From: Limnephilus marmoratus
Taxonomy: Eukaryota > Arthropoda > Insecta > Trichoptera > Limnephilidae
Reading direction: 5' to 3'
Length of the DNA: 64,000 nt
NCBI GenBank assembly: GCA_917880885.1
Contig: OU862928.1
Location: 42,582,962-42,646,961 of the forward strand
This document shows, piece after piece, positions 31,426 to 42,234 of the stretch. Each line of letters starts with the position of its first letter. The first letter of the stretch is position 1. A program made the position numbers and the translations under genes. The notes under the pieces are model-generated. The model was not told where the DNA came from. It saw only the letters and a program-made list of their open reading frames with translations, and did no database searches.

Positions 31426-32128
31426 TTAAGAGGGCATTACTAGAGAAAACCAGAAATCTGTCATTTTCAAATCAGATTTTAGACGTATTGACTCTTTTCC
31501 ACAAAAAATTAAAAATGGATTTCGAAAGATTGTTCTTTGATCTAGCATTCGTATGTAATAAATTTTGAGATTTTTTTAAAAAATTTAGTATAATAAGGTT
31601 ATTCCATAGGTCGTTGGCAGATTTGTTAAATTTTCAAAAAAGTTTTTGTATTATACCACACCCATTTCAAATAATATAATCATGCAGTAAAATAAATCAA
31701 TACATTATCTAGCAAATGTATGTTTTAGAATTTTAATTTTAGTTTCAATAAAATCATTAAAAAATATGTACGTACATGTGTTTCTTGACGAAAATTGGTC
31801 CATTTGTGTATTTATTTGCGCACTTACAAACTTTTGTATTTCAGATTTTTTTAACATTCTTATTAAATATAGACATTATTGAAAAATGATATATACTTTT
31901 AATCAAAAAATAACTACAAAAAGTACATTATTTTAATAGTTTTATCATCACGCCTTTCAGCATTTTTGGATGAAGATATAAATTAAAGCTAATTTGGATT
32001 GAAATAAATTCGATATTGAGTTATAATTTTAAAAAGCTGGTACGGAGAATAATTAATCTTTCTTTCTCGTAAGAACAACTTTCGACGAAATGTGGATTTT
32101 CGTCCGCTGGCTGGTTAGACGCTCTTAA
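31426..32128 (+). mobile_element. MITE family M1, copy 2 (best preserved)
   Basis: TTAAGAGGGCATTAC at the left, GGTTAGACGCTCTTAA at the right. It is the reverse complement of 295-1017 at high identity throughout. Confidence 0.85.
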
Positions 32129-32284
32129 CAAGTTCAACTGGATTTAACCTTTAACTACAGTGACACGTGAGGCCTGAGAGGCCGCGTGTATAACGTAACG
32201 CTTTTGTCAAGAAAGTGACAATTTAAATGTCTGCCTTTGCATTATGATGGAAAATAAAGGGTTTTGAGAAAAATTAAGTATAAA

Positions 32285-33055
32285 TAGAATTTTTTTTTTT
32301 AATAGTAACCTCACAAGAGGCTCAGCTGCTCCCTTCTGGAGCCAATGAGACAATGGCACCCCCAATTGGAGTATTTTGTGAGGCTGGAGGAAGTGGGGTG
32401 GGGAAGGAGATGGGAAAGAAGAGGGTGGGGAAGTACCTGGATATTTAGATCTGGTCACCAAACACGGCTTACGCCAATTCAAGCAACGTTTCAATTCTGA
32501 ATGGTGGTCTTACACCAGTGCGATACTGAGAGTTTCTTCCACTCTGGAAAGTGCTGAAAATATACTATACATTATTATTTTTTTTTTTTAAATGAGCTCC
32601 ACACAGGAGGCCCTGAGGAAAATAATTTCCCTCAGGGCCTATGTCATCTTTGGAGATGCTGTGTGGAGGGTTTTTTTTAAGGAAAGGAAGGAGAGGAGAG
32701 TTCTGGGAAGGAAAAGGGTTTAAGGGGTGGGTAGGAATCTGGGGTTCAGTATGTCCTGGTCATCCGCCTCCAAGACCTAGACAAACCTCACCCCATGAAC
32801 CCGGGCACCCCTGCTAAATCACCAAACGTAGCGAACCACTTGGGGTGACCTATGGCAGAGGTGTTGGTTATCCAATAAAGGTTCCCGGGGCGGCGGTACC
32901 CATTCCCGCCACCCAAATTGAAATGAAAATGAATTGATTGTGAAATAACACAAATTATTCAAATAAATTTTATTTGCCCACGCCAGGATTCGATCCCGCG
33001 ACCTTCGGATTTCGAGTCAAGAGCCTTACCGGTAGACCACGCCGGCCGTCAAATG
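32285..33055 (-). mobile_element. SINE family B interrupted by SINE A
   Basis: Tail and body occupy 32285-32575 (GGTGGTCTTACACCAGTGCGA). The tRNA-like head is at 32975-33052 (B box on plus as GGATTCGATCCCG). The two halves join to match 43800-44225. About 350 bp of SINE A lies between. Confidence 0.8.
32578..32927 (-). mobile_element. SINE family A, short form, nested in SINE B
   Basis: Poly(A) appears as a T-run at about 32578-32590 on plus, head GGCGGCGGTACCCATTCCCG at the right. AAATGA-like sequence on both sides may be the target duplication. The best copy for defining the family. Confidence 0.85.
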
Positions 33056-33655
33056 AATACAAAACTACAATAACGTTTGGCTTGATTTTTGGGCATAGCG
33101 CAGAAAAGGGGGTAAGCTAGCAAGTCAAGTGCCTGCCGGGGCCTGTCAGACCACATGTCGGTACGTAAAGGTTAAAACCTTCTCACAGCACTTTTATTTG
33201 ATACGTCCTTATAAAAATTAAATAAAGCAATAAATAAATTTATTAATTTATCTAAATTTTATCCTTTTAAAATTTATACTTTAATTGGTGTTTTAAAAAA
33301 CTCTTATTATCACGATATTATTCGTGTTTTGCTGATAAATGAAAGTGACAGGCTGTACTTTTTTTTTACTTTTAATAGAAAGTAAATCGAAAATGAAAAC
33401 ATAAAAGATGTGACAAAAAGGTCTTTCATTGATATTAATTAAAATTTTTAGGGCGAAAAGTCAGAAACAATGTTCGGATGTTTTAAGCAATTTTGGTTTT
33501 AATTTGGTCTACATTGTTCTGGAAAATTCGTGTGTTGTTTCGTAAATTATAGAAAATAGGTTTGTGGAGAAATTATTTACAATTATATAAGATACATCTT
33601 TTTGGATCAACATTGATGAAGTCTCGTGTATAACATTGTAGATTTTTTAATGTCG
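33056..33655. other. Unassigned sequence
   Basis: No gene recognised. Confidence 0.35.
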
Positions 33656-33659
33656 TCTT

Positions 33660-33900
33660 TTTTTAAGTGAAACTTCATTAGCCCCGTTAGAGTGCTTTGA
33701 AATATGGATGAAACGGAAACGACGCACTACGAAACCTGCGAAGCATCGAACTGCGCTCAAGGCTCCTATTGGTTGAGATATAAAACGGAAACGACGATAG
33801 GTCTGCGCTCATTGGCCGGCTTGTTATTTAACGAGGCGTCGGAACATATTGCGCAAATTTGCGCCTCGCCGAGCGCGTCCCATAGCGCAGCGGTATAGTG
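33660..33900 (+). mobile_element. MITE family F variant, then a truncated tRNA-like head
   Basis: Starts AAGTGAAACTTCATTAGCC. Contains two ATGAAACGGAAACGACG / ATAAAACGGAAACGACG subrepeats with GCTCATTGG phrases, as in 58430-58690. From 33873 it reads CCCATAGCGCAGCGGTATAG, a tRNA-like A-box region, and then enters the 15-bp array. Confidence 0.5.
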
Positions 33901-33914
33901 CGTCGGTTCCATGA

Positions 33915-34052
33915 GAGTTCATCCTGCGACAATTCATCCGGTGACAGTTCATCCTGCGACAGTTCATCCGGCCGACAGTTTATCCTGCCGACAGTTCATC
34001 CTGCCGACAGTTCATCCCGCCGACAATTTATCCGGCGACAATTCATCCTGCC
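33915..34052 (+). repeat. 15-16-bp direct tandem array
   Basis: Nine units of AGTTCATCCTGCGAC type with variants GGTGAC, GGCCGAC, CTGCCGAC. The same unit makes the palindrome at 23780-23913. Confidence 0.9.
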
Positions 34053-34102
34053 TGATCATTTAGAAGATTTTTTCTTCAAGTAAGTATGCAAAGAGGATAT
34101 AC

Positions 34103-34165
34103 GGCCGTACAACCTAACCTAACCTAACCTAACCTTACTTTACCTAACCTAACCTAACCTAACCT
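34103..34165 (+). repeat. Interstitial insect telomere-type repeat (AACCT)n
   Basis: About eleven AACCT/TACCT pentamers with one CTTACTTT interruption. (TTAGG)n is the ancestral insect telomere repeat. Flanking sequence is ordinary, so this is interstitial. Confidence 0.85.
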
Positions 34166-34720
34166 ATTTAGTAAAAATATTTTTACAGCGGATTTCCACT
34201 CAAGATGCCTTCAGACTTGTACTACAAGTTTCCGGACACCTCGCATCATTTTGTGTTAATCGTTAATTATAAATAAATTATATTTATCTGACAATCAGTT
34301 AATTCTGTCTGTGGCTGTCACATGCGGTTATCTACCCGAACACCTGATGTCAGCCACATTTTCAGCAACGCACTGTTGTTCACATTTCGTTTGTAATTTG
34401 ACCGAAAAATAACAGGTAGATTCATTAAATGGACGACCGATTTTACATTTTATTCCGTTGATATTTAAAATAAAAATAAATTATATTTCTAATCAAGTTC
34501 TGTTACTATTGCCGTGAAACAACCTGCGAATGATGAAATATTAACAGAGCTTGATTAAAGCTTTAATATTTACTTCGAAATTTGATGAACTCTTCAAATT
34601 CTGTAAAAAAACCTGTCCTAACTCCATTTGGTGTTAATTAAATGTTATCTCTAATCTCTAACATCTCTAATCTTTTCGAATACTCACAAAGGGTGGCAAG
34701 TCGATTAGATTAGCCACAAC
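34166..34720. other. Unassigned sequence
   Basis: No gene recognised. Confidence 0.35.
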
Positions 34721-34726
34721 GAACCG

Positions 34727-35820
34727 ATGTGATCTACATGGATTTCGCTAAGGCATTTGACCGAGTCGATCACAATGTGTTATTTCGGAAATTACACAGA
34801 ATAGGTTTCGACAAGCCTCTCCTAAAATTTTTTGCCACATATTTGAGAAATAGGAAACAGTATGTATACATCGACAGATACATACATACTGGAATTCTTT
34901 GCATTCTCCGGAGTACCACAGGGGTCAAACCTGGGACCTCTACTATTTCAAATTTTAATCGATGACATTCAAAAATGCATCAAACATCCCACTTGCCTGC
35001 TCTTTGCTGATGATCTAAAATTACTTAAGAGGATTTGTGACAGGCAAGATTGCGTTAAATTACAAATCGATGTAGATTCAATTTCATCATTGGATGATGA
35101 AAATAAATTATTATTTAATGCAAAAAAAATTGTCGCAATGTCATATACACGTTCGAGAAACTCCATCAAATTTGATTATCATATTAAAAAAGATATATTG
35201 TCACCAGTGAAATCCATTAGGGACCTGGTGACTGGCCAACTCAGAATGAAACCAACTCAGAAGCACCTCAGAAGGGTCATTAAGGGAGATGATAAAAAAA
35301 TATTAAAAATTGGTTAAATAGGTCAAGTTAGGTTAGGGTTACCGGCTATTTTAAAATAATTTTTTCATAGCTTTTAATGACCTTTCTGAGGTGTTTCTGA
35401 GTTGGTTTCATTCTGAGTTGGCATGGAACCAAGGACCTAGGGGTAGTCTTTGATCCCAAACTTATATTTTCAGACCATGTATTGCAGTTGACAACATCAT
35501 GCTACAAGCTTCTAGGTTTTGTCATGAGATCGTGCAAACAGTTTTCAAATCCTGAAGCAATGTTGGCTTTGTATATAATTTGTATAACTGTATAACTGCA
35601 TTATATGCTTTGTATAACTGCATTATATGGTCTAAAATTGAATACACCTCTGCTGTATGGGCCCCATACCAGAAAAATACATTGAGAAATTGGAACAGTT
35701 TGAAAATAAGTTTCTTAGATACCTGTGTATGAGAATGCACGGAGAGTACCCAGAGAGAATACAGTTTAACTTGGCCAACCAAATTTGCAAACAAAGCATA
35801 TATTACATTCCCTACTTAGC
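34727..35820 (+). mobile_element. LINE reverse transcriptase remnant with a MITE inside
   Basis: Frame 1 reads YMDFAKAFDRVDHNVLFRKL and LLKFFATYLRNRKQYVYID. After a frameshift near 34885 it reads FSGVPQGSNLGPLLFQILID and LFADDLKLLK (active-site FADD kept). After the MITE it continues KDLGVVFDPKLIFSDHV, LLGFVMRSCKQFSNPEA, then broken frames to about 35820 (KFLRYLCMRMHGEYPE-like). The motif order (AFD.VDH, SGVPQGS.LGPLLF, FADD, KDLG) is Jockey/CR1-like. Both ends are missing and there are several frameshifts, so it is dead. Confidence 0.8.
35226..35431. mobile_element. MITE family E, complete copy
   Basis: 206 bp with inverted ends of about 60 bp: TGG..GCCAACTCAGAATGAAAC on the left, GTTTCATTCTGAGTTGGCATGG on the right, continuing through CACCTCAGAA.GGTCATTAA. 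GGACC flanks both sides (35221-35225, 35433-35437) as a 5-bp target duplication. It splits the LINE reading frame cleanly between IRDL and KDLG. Confidence 0.85.
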
Positions 35821-35829
35821 TACCAGGAA

Positions 35830-36155
35830 AACATAAAACAAAACATTTCACCTCACCATTTCTTTAGTCAAACTAATTTGTTCAGCAAAACCAACAGCGG
35901 GCCGAAAACTATTTCTTATTAATACGTTACCGCAGCGGATTTAACTTGTTTGGAAACTGGAAACAATAGCGGGTTAACTGCTAACAATACAATACATTAC
36001 ATAACAGAATAATACTGTTAAGATGTGAGGGATGTTAGGACAATAGAGGGTCTTTTGTCATGCCTTTAGGTACACCCGCCAAACTAAACTTGGTATAAAG
36101 GTCACTCGAAAAAACATTCAGAAACAGCAATTAATCAACAATTGCTTTGAATTAA
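35830..36155. other. Unassigned sequence
   Basis: No gene recognised. Confidence 0.35.
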
Positions 36156-36156
36156 T

Positions 36157-36998
36157 TTAATATAAGGAGGGTATTACCAGAGAAAACCAAAAATATGTAA
36201 TTTTTAAATCAGATTTTCGACGTATTGACTCTTTTCCACAAAAAAAAAACAAAAATGTATTTCGAAAGATTGTTCTTTTATCTAGCATTCGCATGTTTTA
36301 AATTTTGAGAAAAAATGATTATTTTTAGTATAATAAGGTTATACCATAGGTCGTTGGCAGATTTGTTCAATTTTCAAAAAAGATTTTGTATTATACCACA
36401 ACCATTTCAAATCATATAAATCATACAGTAAAATAAATCATTATATTATCTGGGTATCGCATATCTTAGAATTTTAATTTTAGTTTAAATAAATTGTAAT
36501 AAATAAATAAATTGGTTGTATCGAAACCGGTCGCGGAAAAATTAAATTTAAGTAACAAATGTACATTTAATAAAACTCTTCAAAAAACAAAATTAAATAA
36601 AATCTTTAAAAAATATATACGTACATGTGTTTCTTGACGAAAATTGGTCCGTTTGTGTATTAATTTGCGCACCTACACACTAATATATTTCAGATTTTTT
36701 TAACATTCTTATTTAACTTAGACATTATTAAAAAATGATAAATACTTATGATAAAAAAATAATAACCAAAAGTACATTATTTTAATAGTTATATCACCAC
36801 GAATTTCAGCATTTTTGGATGTAGGTATAAATTAAAGCAAATTTGGATTGAAATGAAATCGATATTGAGTTATAATTTTAAAAAGCTGGTACGGAGAATA
36901 ATTAATCTTTCTCATTGTAAGCAATGCACGATCGTAAGAACAATTTTCGACGAAATGTGGATTTTCGGCCGCCGCGCCGGCTGGTTAAACGCTCTTAA
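36157..36998 (+). mobile_element. MITE family M1, copy 3 with insert
   Basis: Collinear with 31426-32128 except for about 110 extra bases at 36486-36600. The left end is degenerate (TTAATATAAGGAGGGTATTACC), the right end is CGCTCTTAA. Confidence 0.8.
36486..36600 (+). mobile_element. Retroelement 3' tail insert with half hammerhead-like motif
   Basis: GAAACCGGTC (36523-36532) is the 3' half of the hammerhead-like core with C at the cleavage position. CTGANGA is missing, presumably by 5' truncation. AATAAAACTC and an AT-rich end follow. TTAAATAA-type sequence occurs on both sides. Confidence 0.5.
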
Positions 36999-37499
36999 AG
37001 CTGTGTAGCTTTGTTGAAGTGAAAGAATAAGAAGTCATGCATAATATATGTATTAAATCATTGAATAATTTAATTCTCGCATTAAATCTTCAATAATTTA
37101 ATATTACATTGATAAACATTAAAAAAATAGAGCTGGGAAAAAAAATTGGCTGCATATTAAAAAAAATTTAATGTTAAAATAAGACTTTTCTCCGAGAGTT
37201 TTAATTCTGCATATTGGTTACCTAAACTGTGTAAGCGAACTAAGAGAGCGTTTATGAACGAAATGTTATTTAAAAAAATATATTATTTAATGACAATATA
37301 AAAATACAAGGCAAAGCAGTTCGTTCACAGTCCTCCTCACTAGGTATCCCTGTTCCGAGGCGGACTGTATGTTGTTGTAATGGTGCTGATCATGATTGCC
37401 TCATATTTTGTTGATTTTCACAATAAAGCAATAAATAAAATAAAAAAGTTTTTATTAATTTTTAATTTTTAACTTTGTGAGTAAAATCTCATATAATAA
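36999..37499. other. Unassigned AT-rich sequence
   Basis: No gene recognised. Confidence 0.35.
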
Positions 37500-37501
37500 T
37501 A

Positions 37502-38450
37502 TTAGGTTCTTACATATGAAATTGGCGTTTTGCCGTACTAGCAACTTTGATCTCAAATATCTTCTCTTTGGTTAGGAATTCCAAATTCAAATTTATACAG
37601 CTATTTACTCATGTATTTGTGTTTCGAAAATTAAAATTCATTTGTTTTTTCCTTAATTGTTTTTTTTCTTATCGTCACTTAGTTTACAAAATGGAAAACT
37701 TGAAATATCGCGTTATTTACGAGTACGAGTTTCACCGTGGCACCATTGCTGCAGAAACGGCTCGAAGGATTAATGATGTGTATGGCGACGGTGCCGCAAA
37801 AGAAAACACAGTGCGTTTTTGGTTCCAACGTTTTCGTTCTGGAAATTTCGACCTGCAGAACAAGCCCCGTGGACGGCCGGAGATCAAAGTTGATAATGAA
37901 GAATTGAAGGCCTGCGAATCCATCGCATCCATTTCAAACCACGTCCGAGTTAGCTGCATGCTGCGGTGTTAGTGATAAAACTGTATTAATCCACTTGAAG
38001 CAAATTGGGAAGGTGAAAAAGCTTGAAAGGTGGGTACCTCACAAATTGAGTGAAGCAAATCAACAAACGCGCGTTAGAACGCTAGACCACACACTGTCTA
38101 CCAACAGATGTCTATCTACACACAACAGATGTCTACCAAATTAGAGGAGCTTCAATTGGAATGTCTAAGACATCCACCTTTCCCTCCGGACCTTGTCCCA
38201 ACAGATTACCATTTTTTTCGAAATTTGGATAACTCCGATGGGGCAGTCCAAACCGCCTTCAAAGATTATATTGATTCCCGTCCGAATGGTTTTTTTTAGT
38301 AAAGGGATCGATGAACTACCTATGAGATGGCAAAAGTGCATAGATAGCAATGGTACAAACTTTGATTAAATAAATATATTATATTTTTAAAAAAAATCGA
38401 CTTTATGTTCCTCCCACACAAAAAGACCAATTTCATATGTAAGGACCTAA
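37502..38450 (+). mobile_element. mariner-family element, internally deleted
   Basis: Inverted ends TTAGGTTCTTACATATGAAA and (reverse of right) TTAGGTCCTTACATATGAAA are about 28 bp long. TA lies immediately outside both (37500-37501, 38451-38452), the mariner target duplication. At 949 bp it is about 300 bp shorter than a complete mariner because the middle of the transposase gene is deleted. Confidence 0.92.
37691..38370 (+). pseudogene. mariner transposase remnant (SETMAR-type HTH and C-terminus)
   Basis: ATG at 37691 opens a frame beginning with the mariner DNA-binding helix-turn-helix region (IYEYEFHRGTIAAETARRIN, TVRFWFQRFRSGNFDL, KPRGRP). A frameshift near 37920 moves to another frame (CGVSDKTVLIHLKQIGKVKK, LERWVPHEL). 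From 38111 the C-terminal part is back (RHPPFPPDLVPTDYHFFRNL, with the HPP.SPDL.P.DYH box, then LPMRWQKCIDSNG). The DDD catalytic core between WVPHEL and the HPP box is deleted, removing at least the first two catalytic Asp. It could bind ends at most and could not cut. Confidence 0.85.
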
Positions 38451-38454
38451 TATT

Positions 38455-38742
38455 TAATTAAATGAAAACAATATTAGCGAAACTAAATCGAAAATCTGGA
38501 GACAGAAAAATCAGAAAAAGATATAAGCTCCACTGGGACACGAACCAAGAATTCTTTGCGTACATGGCAAGAGCTCTACCAACTGAGCTACGGAACCTAT
38601 GTCAAATTCGGTCACATTTAACTGTGTCATACTTCGACTAAGAACTACCAACATTATCTTCATTTTAGCCAATATCTTTTTCTGATTTTTCGGTGTCCAG
38701 ATTTTCGACTGAGTTTCGCTAATATTGTCTTCATTTAATTTA
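38455..38742. mobile_element. tRNA-like core inside 70-bp inverted repeats
   Basis: The left arm (38455-38524; AAACAATATTAGCGAAACTA..CAGAAAAAGATAT) and right arm (38671-38741) are inverted copies with only a handful of mismatches. The loop contains a minus-strand tRNA-like block. It lies 4 bp beyond the mariner. A truncated relative with one arm and the tRNA-like block is at 54735-54830. This combines a DNA-transposon-like frame with a SINE-like core. Confidence 0.8.
38527..38597 (-). repeat. tRNA-like block (Thr-TGT-like), not a functional tRNA
   Basis: Minus strand GGTTCCGTAGCTCAGTTGG has a canonical D-arm/A box. The anticodon-like loop CATGTAC lies between TTGC/GCAA, and the B box is GGTTCGTGTCC. 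The 3' acceptor strand does not pair with the 5' end, so a mature tRNA is unlikely. Confidence 0.6.
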
Positions 38743-39215
38743 AAAATATATATTTATGTCAGTTGTATGTAGGTTGCATTGGGGTTACTCACAGATATTG
38801 AAGAATGTCTTTGGGGTTACTGCATAATTTTATTTATATTTATTGACATCATTGTATGCATGAACTTATCGTCGTGTTAACGACGTATCTATATTTAATT
38901 CTGAAGGACTTTAATAAACGCGGAGCAAATAGAAAACAAGGCGTAATTAACTAACTGTGACTACGACTTATCAGTGGCTATATTGGCAACGCGTCTGGTT
39001 CACTCAAGCGTCGTGTCGCGTAGTGAATCCAATTAACTAAGTCCTCTATCACAACACAAGCAACATTTTCGCTCAGTGTGATGGTAGTAATATATTTTCA
39101 AATTTTGTCTGGGAATATTAAATTCGTCCTTCTTTTAAAATTTAAAAAAAATATACTTTTCTAAACACCGCACTTATTTTGTGGCACCAGATATATATAT
39201 CTAGTGTAAACCAGA
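38743..39215. other. Unassigned sequence
   Basis: No gene recognised. Confidence 0.35.
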
Positions 39216-39219
39216 TACG

Positions 39220-39650
39220 TTTTTAGATTTTCACGGCCAAAAGTTTTTTTTATTTTTTTATTTTTTTATTTATTTATATATGCATATATATTGCAAAATA
39301 TTACAAAATGATACTTTGTCTGTCCAACTGGGAAGGATACCCGTTTCAGGACAGCCAAATTGTATATTTAGTTCATATTATTCTTAACAAAGGAATGGTT
39401 TCGTTCGAGATATCACAGGAATTTGCTGCTGTCAAGACAACTTTTGAGAACTCTGAACGAAGGGATGGTTTCTTAATGTCTTTGAAAGAATCGCAAAGAT
39501 GTGATTTTTTTTCAAGGTCCTTTTGGAGAACATTAATAATTGCATCCAGAGTGAATGAGTGGTTTCTTTAGTGAGATCACAAAGTATTTCCGTTATTTGT
39601 TTTTGGGGTGTTATGCCGTGTTGCGCTACCTCCTTCTTCAGCCTAAATAT
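39220..39650 (-). mobile_element. Foldback family C, truncated and split
   Basis: The 3' tail (TTTTTAGATTTTCACGGCCA on plus) is at 39220-39246 and the adjoining arm (CGTTATTTGTTTTTGGGGTG to CTCCTTCTTCAGCC) at 39591-39645. About 340 bp of unrecognised sequence starting with a T-rich run separates them. Confidence 0.65.
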
Positions 39651-39943
39651 TATCATTTTAATTTCTTACTTGGTATTCTCTTGAATATCTTTGCAGGCCC
39701 GGACTGGCCAGGTCCGCAGGTCCGCGATCGCGGAGGGCCCCCGGCGCGAGGGGGCCCCGAAGGGGCCCCACATAACGTTAAAAACGTTACAAATTGTTAA
39801 ATTAATATTTTTGTTTAGAGTTGAGTTGTGGTACATTATTTTATTAATTAATATTTCGAACGGAACAAAAACAATGAAGAGAACTTACAAGAGTGGTGCT
39901 TTTTCTGTTCAGTTTGAACTTATTCAATCTAGACTGAACTGAA

Positions 39944-40153
39944 TTGAATTGTACCCAAGTCACATGTGAACGAGTTTTTTCTAAACTTAAAATCTTCAAA
40001 AATCGACTTCGGTCGTCCTTAGGCCAAGACCTTATGTCCAGTCTGCTTTTTATTAATGTTGAGAGGGATTTATTTTATAATTTGGACAAAAATAAAATAA
40101 TAGATGAAGTAGCTTTAACAAGTGAGTTGCTTACAAAGAAATTGTTACTTTAG
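39944..40153 (+). pseudogene. hAT transposase C-terminal dimerisation region
   Basis: A 69-codon frame reads CERVFSKLKIFKNRLRSSLG, then LMSSLLFINVERDL, the classic hAT dimerisation signature (E..FS.LK..K..LRS.L...L..L..I..). The RNase-H-like catalytic domain and the N-terminal zinc finger are absent, so it is a remnant that cannot act as a transposase. A dimerisation fragment of this kind could in principle bind full-length hAT transposase, but nothing shows expression. Confidence 0.8.
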
Positions 40154-40328
40154 GGCTAGGGGAGCAAAATGTCGAATCATTTCAGTTAAGTTAAGCCCCT
40201 TCTATTCTAGTATACAACATTGTAAACTGTTAAACACACAGGATTTTTTTTTTAAATGTTAGTATTATTTTTTTAATCCCTAAAATCCGTTTGTCATTAT
40301 TTTTACTACACAAATACTTTTGACATAA

Positions 40329-41196
40329 TAGGCCACTTGCATCAAATTTTTTTTAATTTTTTTCCGGTTTAGGCAAATGTTCTAAGACATTCTGTATTTT
40401 TTTTATTTTTTAATCGTATTTTTGAAACCCTGGGGATTTTTTGAAAATTTCAATCCGATAAATCAGACCATTTTTTATAAACCGGAAAGACGGGACATAA
40501 TTTTATAGGTTTGAAAAAACGATAATTACATAGCCGAAAATCATTTTTAAAAAAAAGAACATTTTCCACACGAATGGCACAGGAGAATAACGAGGCATAC
40601 CAAAAATATTACATCTCATAAATATTTTTTTTCCTTGGTCCATCTTATTGACCATAAATCATTATAATGAACAGCGTCTATATTACTAAATTCAATGTAA
40701 TATACTTGTACTTGTAAATTATAATAATAATACGAATATTATAAAATTTAATTTTGTTAAAATCAGCACCATAATCATTATACCTCTAAAACACGTACCG
40801 ACATCATCTGCACGTTCTGAAGAGAACCCCGTAGATCATTAAAAGTACGGGGTTCTCTTCAGAGCATCTGTCAAAAAATGAAACCAAATGATAAGTTCGC
40901 AGAGAACAAACAATAAATCTAGTGAACGAATTCAAAAATTCGCCTGAAATCAAAATGATGCCATATAAAAAAATAAATCAGTGTGGAATTTTACAAAAAA
41001 TAATAGGAACATTTTCGGAGACGGGACATTTTCATGTAGTGACGTCACAAGCCTAAATAATGGATTTATTTATTTAAAAATAACAAAAACTGTACATTTC
41101 TATACAATTTTACTAACATTTTCTTAATCTTAGTAAAAAGATCTATCCACATGATTTTTTCCAAGTCGTTATGAAATCCATGCAAGTGGCCTATCC
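40329..41196 (-). mobile_element. Inverted-repeat element family H, copy 2 (complete)
   Basis: ATAGGCCACTTGCAT at the left and ATGCAAGTGGCCTAT at the right are exact 15-bp inverted ends. The central palindrome pairs TTCTGAAGAGAACCCCG with CGGGGTTCTCTTCAGA around 40816-40864. It matches 1408-2190 in reverse. No transposase. Confidence 0.85.
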
Positions 41197-41564
41197 TGCC
41201 CTTTATTTTGAACTCCGTTAAAAAGCAGTTCTACAGCATGTGTTTAGTAGTGTTGTGGTATCCTAAAAATACTGTGAATTTCTTATTTTAATAAATAATA
41301 AAGTCAACAAAAGTCAAAAATCACAATATTCGTATAAAAACCTATCTGAATTTCTTCTTCTTTATAGGTGCCAATATAGCGTAGAAACACGTTTTCATTG
41401 TTTTCAAGCACCTAATTTTCAAAAATTATCCGGGGGAGGCCCCCGGATCCCCCGTTTTCTGGAGCCCCCTCACCCCTCTCCACGTTAGGGGGCCCCCTTT
41501 ACAGGTTTTAGCGGAGGGCCCCAAATGGTCCCAGTCCGGGCCTGTATCTTTGGTATAATCAGTA

Positions 41565-41962
41565 CGCTTAGCTGCCGAAATGAGGTACTTGAGAGGAGTG
41601 GCGGGGGTTACGAAATGGGATCATATAAGAAACGCAACGATCCGAGATGATCTAAACATTGAACCACTGCTACTCTTCATAGAAAAATCGCAACTGAAGT
41701 GGCTTGGACAAATGGACATGTACTATGAATGTCTGATGACCGAATTCCGAGGATGATTTCAGAGTGTAAACGTCCAGTGGGCCACCCCAGGCACAGTCGG
41801 GCGAGGCAACTCCGGAACCTGTGTGAGGAGAGGTGGGTCTACCATGGACGGAGGCCGAACAATCAGCACAAGACAGGGGGAGGTAAGGAGGAGCCTTGAC
41901 GATGCAGTGGGTCCCGGACCCGAATAGGACAAGGGAAAGAAGATGATGACGATGATGATGGT
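41565..41962 (+). mobile_element. RTE-like LINE 3' fragment with GAT tail
   Basis: AEMRYLRGVAGVTKWDHIRN, then IEPLLLFIEKSQLKWLGQMD, followed by broken frames, ending GATGATGACGATGATGATGG. The pattern MR.LR.VAG.T..D..RN..I / I.....Q..WLGH matches the RTE C-terminus. It begins about 12 bp after the hAT right target duplication. Confidence 0.7.
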
Positions 41963-42234
41963 ATTCTCAGTAACTTTATTCTACTAATATACTATTTAGT
42001 TGATTTATTTATTTTAGATTGGTTTATTTTAGTACTTGACTGTGAGAATGATAATTGTGTAAATAGCACTTGTACCGTAATTCGTTTAGTATTAAGTTTT
42101 ATTAATAAAAGCATGTACCTAGTTAATATTTAGACCGAAACCTGTCAATTTGACAGTACTAAAACGGGAAAGCTTCCTAGTTGGACAGTCTACACTTCCT
42201 TTACTGTTAATGTCCACCTTTGAATTAGATGTAC
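41963..42234. other. Unassigned sequence
   Basis: No gene recognised. Confidence 0.35.

Larger units (their letters stand above)
39694..41544 (+). mobile_element. hAT element with exact 8-bp target duplication and nested element H
   Basis: Ends CAGGCCCGGACTGG are exact inverted repeats over 14 bp. TATCTTTG lies immediately outside both ends (39686-39693, 41545-41552), as hAT insertion demands. Subterminal regions are rich in GGGCCCC. Only the C-terminal part of a hAT transposase remains (39944-40153). An 870-bp element H sits inside. Confidence 0.93.

Noticed and set aside
33915..34052. CRISPR array
   Set aside because: Units of 15-16 bp are directly adjacent with no unique spacers, and the genome is eukaryotic.
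34103..34165. A true chromosome end
   Set aside because: The run is short, interrupted and followed by 30 kb of ordinary repeat-rich sequence.
38111..38299. Separate small gene downstream of the mariner N-terminus
   Set aside because: The HPPFPPDLVPTDYHFF box is the mariner transposase C-terminus; both parts lie between the same inverted ends.
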